64,000 bases of DNA, taken from assembly GCA_021018815.1 (NCBI GenBank), contig JAITYX010000047.1:4411001-4475000 (forward strand), given 5' to 3'. The stretch comes from Talinum fruticosum (Eukaryota > Streptophyta > Magnoliopsida > Caryophyllales > Talinaceae). This document shows, piece by piece, positions 62,401-64,000 of this stretch; position 1 is the first letter of the stretch; the number at the start of each line of letters is the position of its first letter. Under the pieces are notes generated by a model, which did not search any database, was not told the origin of the DNA, and saw only the letters and a program-made list of their open reading frames with translations. Both the position numbers and the translations under genes were made by a program.

Positions 62401-62432
62401 TATCTGATCGTAGGTCAAGCATAGTAAAGCAA
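53488..62432 (+). CDS. CLASP: CLASP (CLIP-associated protein), 5' part; runs off the window
   Basis: Seven coding exons: 53488-53820, 56876-57031, 57134-57196, 60425-60493, 60750-60915, 61234-61395 and 62335-62432, all GT-AG with matching phases, giving 349 residues of a protein of about 1440 in other plants. The start MEEALELARAKDTKERMAG is the first ATG and fits the family. Residues 1 to about 230 form the first TOG/HEAT array (LLKDNNFRVSQGGLQALASA, RVREEFARTVTSAI, MLNDPNQSVREAAISC), then a basic Ser/Lys-rich linker (KRSSPKAKSLSRE). A second TOG (CLASP_N) domain starts near residue 280 (VYSEKELIREFEKIASTLVP, KDWSLRIAAMQRVEG) and stops mid-domain at RRSSIVKQ. CLASP binds microtubule plus ends and lattice, stabilises cortical arrays, and affects cell division and expansion. 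No frame damage; introns 1 and 3 exceed 3 kb. Confidence 0.95.
55832..56033. repeat. 104-bp tandem duplication in CLASP intron 1
   Basis: Two adjacent copies share TTATTTGTTGAATTGTAACA and AAGGAACCTTCTTCCAAGGT, differing at a handful of positions; the period is 104 bp. Confidence 0.9.
58021..58220. mobile_element. Stowaway-type MITE in CLASP intron 3
   Basis: The left end CTCCCTCCGTCCCATTG is preceded by TA. The right end, inverted, is TCCCTCTGTTGCATTATTT. About 200 bp, non-coding. The right TA reads TT, so the duplication is worn. Confidence 0.65.
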
Positions 62433-64000
62433 GTATGTTCTTTTTGCTCAATTTGAAGGTTTTTGTGCAATTTTCCCTTTTCCCTCTCTCATCTGTGTGA
62501 AGGTCAGCTTGAATTTGTCATCCATGCAACTTGTCCTCTATTTAATGAAATGGCAATGTAATGTATCAATTTCACTGTCTAACTCTAAATTGTTTTTGGA
62601 AGTTTGACCTTTATCTTCCGTAAAGGGGCTTTTAGGGATCTCTACTTTTAGACCACTATGGTCGGTGTGTTGGGTGCTAGGTTCTATTCTCTTTCTCTCG
62701 CTCTCTCTCTTGCCTTGTATATAGCTATTGGCACTTCCCTTGTATTGTTTGTTGATTGGATTTGCCGAATAGGATTACAAGAGTTGAATTGAAGCCTTCC
62801 TTTTTTTTTTTATAAAAAGTTGGGTTCTAGATGTATTATGATGTTTGGCTTTATGTGTTAATAGTCTAGTGATTTATTAGTGGATGGAGCTTCTCTCTCT
62901 GCCTATAGTCTTGTTATATAGCTGATAATGGCACTTCCCTTGTTTTCATTGGATTTGCTGAGCAGAACTGCAAGAGTTGATTGAAGCTTTTTAAAAGCAT
63001 TGGGTTTCAGATGTAAAAAACTGGGTTTTAGATGTATTATTATATTTGTCTTTACATATTTGTAATCCAATGATTTAGTGGATGGTGTTGTAGGACTGTA
63101 GGCTGTGGTTTTCCGGCTCCCTGTTTGTCAGACCTTTACAGTTGTAAGAGCCAGTTGCATCCTGGTCAATTGCATCGAGCCTTTGTCAGTGATCAACTGT
63201 TGCTCTCAAGAGTTGCTAGACTTTGTCAAAAAACGTTTGTGTAAGAAATGCGTAGAAATGTTGTGTAATATTACCTACTACGTATAGCAGAATGAATTGG
63301 CGAAGCAAAGGGAAAGTTCCGAAAACAGCTGTTGTCCTAGAGTATTTGTGTAAGGTTGGACACAGGCAACATGTATATAAGTTTATAAATAATATATAGC
63401 TTGCTTTCTGATAGATTATCGTATTTCTAAAGATTGAGTTGACTTGTCTGATACTTGCACCCTCCCATTCGACAAGTGGTTACCAAGAAGCATTGAATTC
63501 TTTTTATCGGTTTGCAATTGGGTTATCTCTTCCGAAAAAGATTCTAATACCCTCCAGCAAAGTCTGACTAGCTCTAATCTGGGTTTGTCTTTTTATATGT
63601 AGTGCTGACTACATTAAACACCATAACGGAAGACTGAATTGATACGAATAGGTGTCAGCAATGAGGAAGGGTCTTTCCCCAAAGAAAATTAGAAAAAATA
63701 GTAATAGGAAGGACATTATTGAGGGTTGGAGTGAACTTTTTGTAATTGGCTACTGGTGGTAGATAGTATTGGTTATATTCAAAATTCTGGATGGTTTCCA
63801 TGTTGACAACCCCCCAACCAAAAAAAAAAAAAAAGAAGAAAAAGAAAGGTGATACATGGTTCTTGATTTGGTATGCCTTTCTATGAATTGTCAAAACTTT
63901 TTTTTTTGATAAGAAAGATTGAAATATATATACATATAATTGAAAAAGATGGATGCAAAGAAAACATCTTACAAAAGGATTATATACAACCAAAATGTAG
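62433..64000 (+). other. CLASP: CLASP intron 7, continues past the window edge
   Basis: No exon matching the next CLASP segment (the HEAT repeat expected after SIVKQ) was found before the end of the window. The intron is therefore longer than 1.5 kb here. Short frames in it have no recognised similarity. Confidence 0.6.
62690..63100. repeat. Diverged ~200-bp tandem duplication in CLASP intron 7
   Basis: Two blocks repeat the order GGCACTTCCCTTGT, GGATTTGC.GA, CAAGAGTTGA, then TAGATGTATTAT and GTGGATGG (first at about 62690-62886, second at about 62905-63087), with indels. Confidence 0.75.

Noticed and set aside
63105..63287. 60-codon frame checked as the next CLASP exon
   Set aside because: Its sequence does not resemble the conserved HEAT repeat that follows SIVKQ in CLASP.
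1..64000. CRISPR arrays, operons, prophage, defence or biosynthetic gene clusters, functional tRNA genes
   Set aside because: None seen. The repeats are plant transposons, minisatellites and microsatellites, and the genes are intron-rich plant genes.

Overview
The window is nuclear DNA of a flowering plant, most likely a eudicot. It is strongly AT-rich, the genes are split by many GT-AG introns, and the recognisable proteins (a TRM/LONGIFOLIA-type protein, a plant tetraspanin, plant CLASP) are plant families. The species cannot be named from the sequence alone.

Layout: (1) 0.1-4.1 kb holds decayed gene fragments: a NEDD8-protease-like C-terminus and an HPR3-like N-terminus on the minus strand, an unrecognised membrane-segment reading frame, and an intron-retaining starch synthase I pseudogene on the plus strand. 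(2) 4.1-11.8 kb holds unclassified repeat-like sequence, a decayed LINE and two PIF/Harbinger-type MITEs. (3) 13.4-19.5 kb is a TRM17/20-type gene (+) whose reading frame is broken twice, by one base each time, near the VARLMGL motif. (4) 21.9-25.2 kb is a transposon remnant with an Ulp1-element-type minus-strand reading frame wrapped in diverged minisatellites; further DNA transposons follow at 25.7-27.5 kb. (5) 29.0-36.0 kb is a complete six-exon tetraspanin gene (-). (6) 37.1-44.8 kb is a stack of nested mobile elements plus a tandem duplication, with relative ages readable from target-site duplications. (7) 44.8-53.3 kb is AT-rich intergenic DNA with a Stowaway MITE, a tRNA-type SINE and microsatellites. 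(8) From 53.5 kb to the right edge is the 5' part of CLASP (+): seven coding exons, about 349 residues, continuing beyond the window.

TRM proteins and CLASP are both cortical-microtubule and division-plane factors. The order TRM - tetraspanin - CLASP matches, as far as I remember, the Arabidopsis At2g20240 - At2g20230 - At2g20190 neighbourhood, so the three genes look like a conserved collinear block pushed apart by transposons. There are no operons, CRISPR arrays, viral genes or bacterial systems here. I found no convincing undescribed biological system. The most informative signals are the transposon stratigraphy at 37-45 kb, the gene-fragment cluster at the left edge, the minisatellite-rich Ulp1-type element, and the paired frameshifts in the TRM gene.
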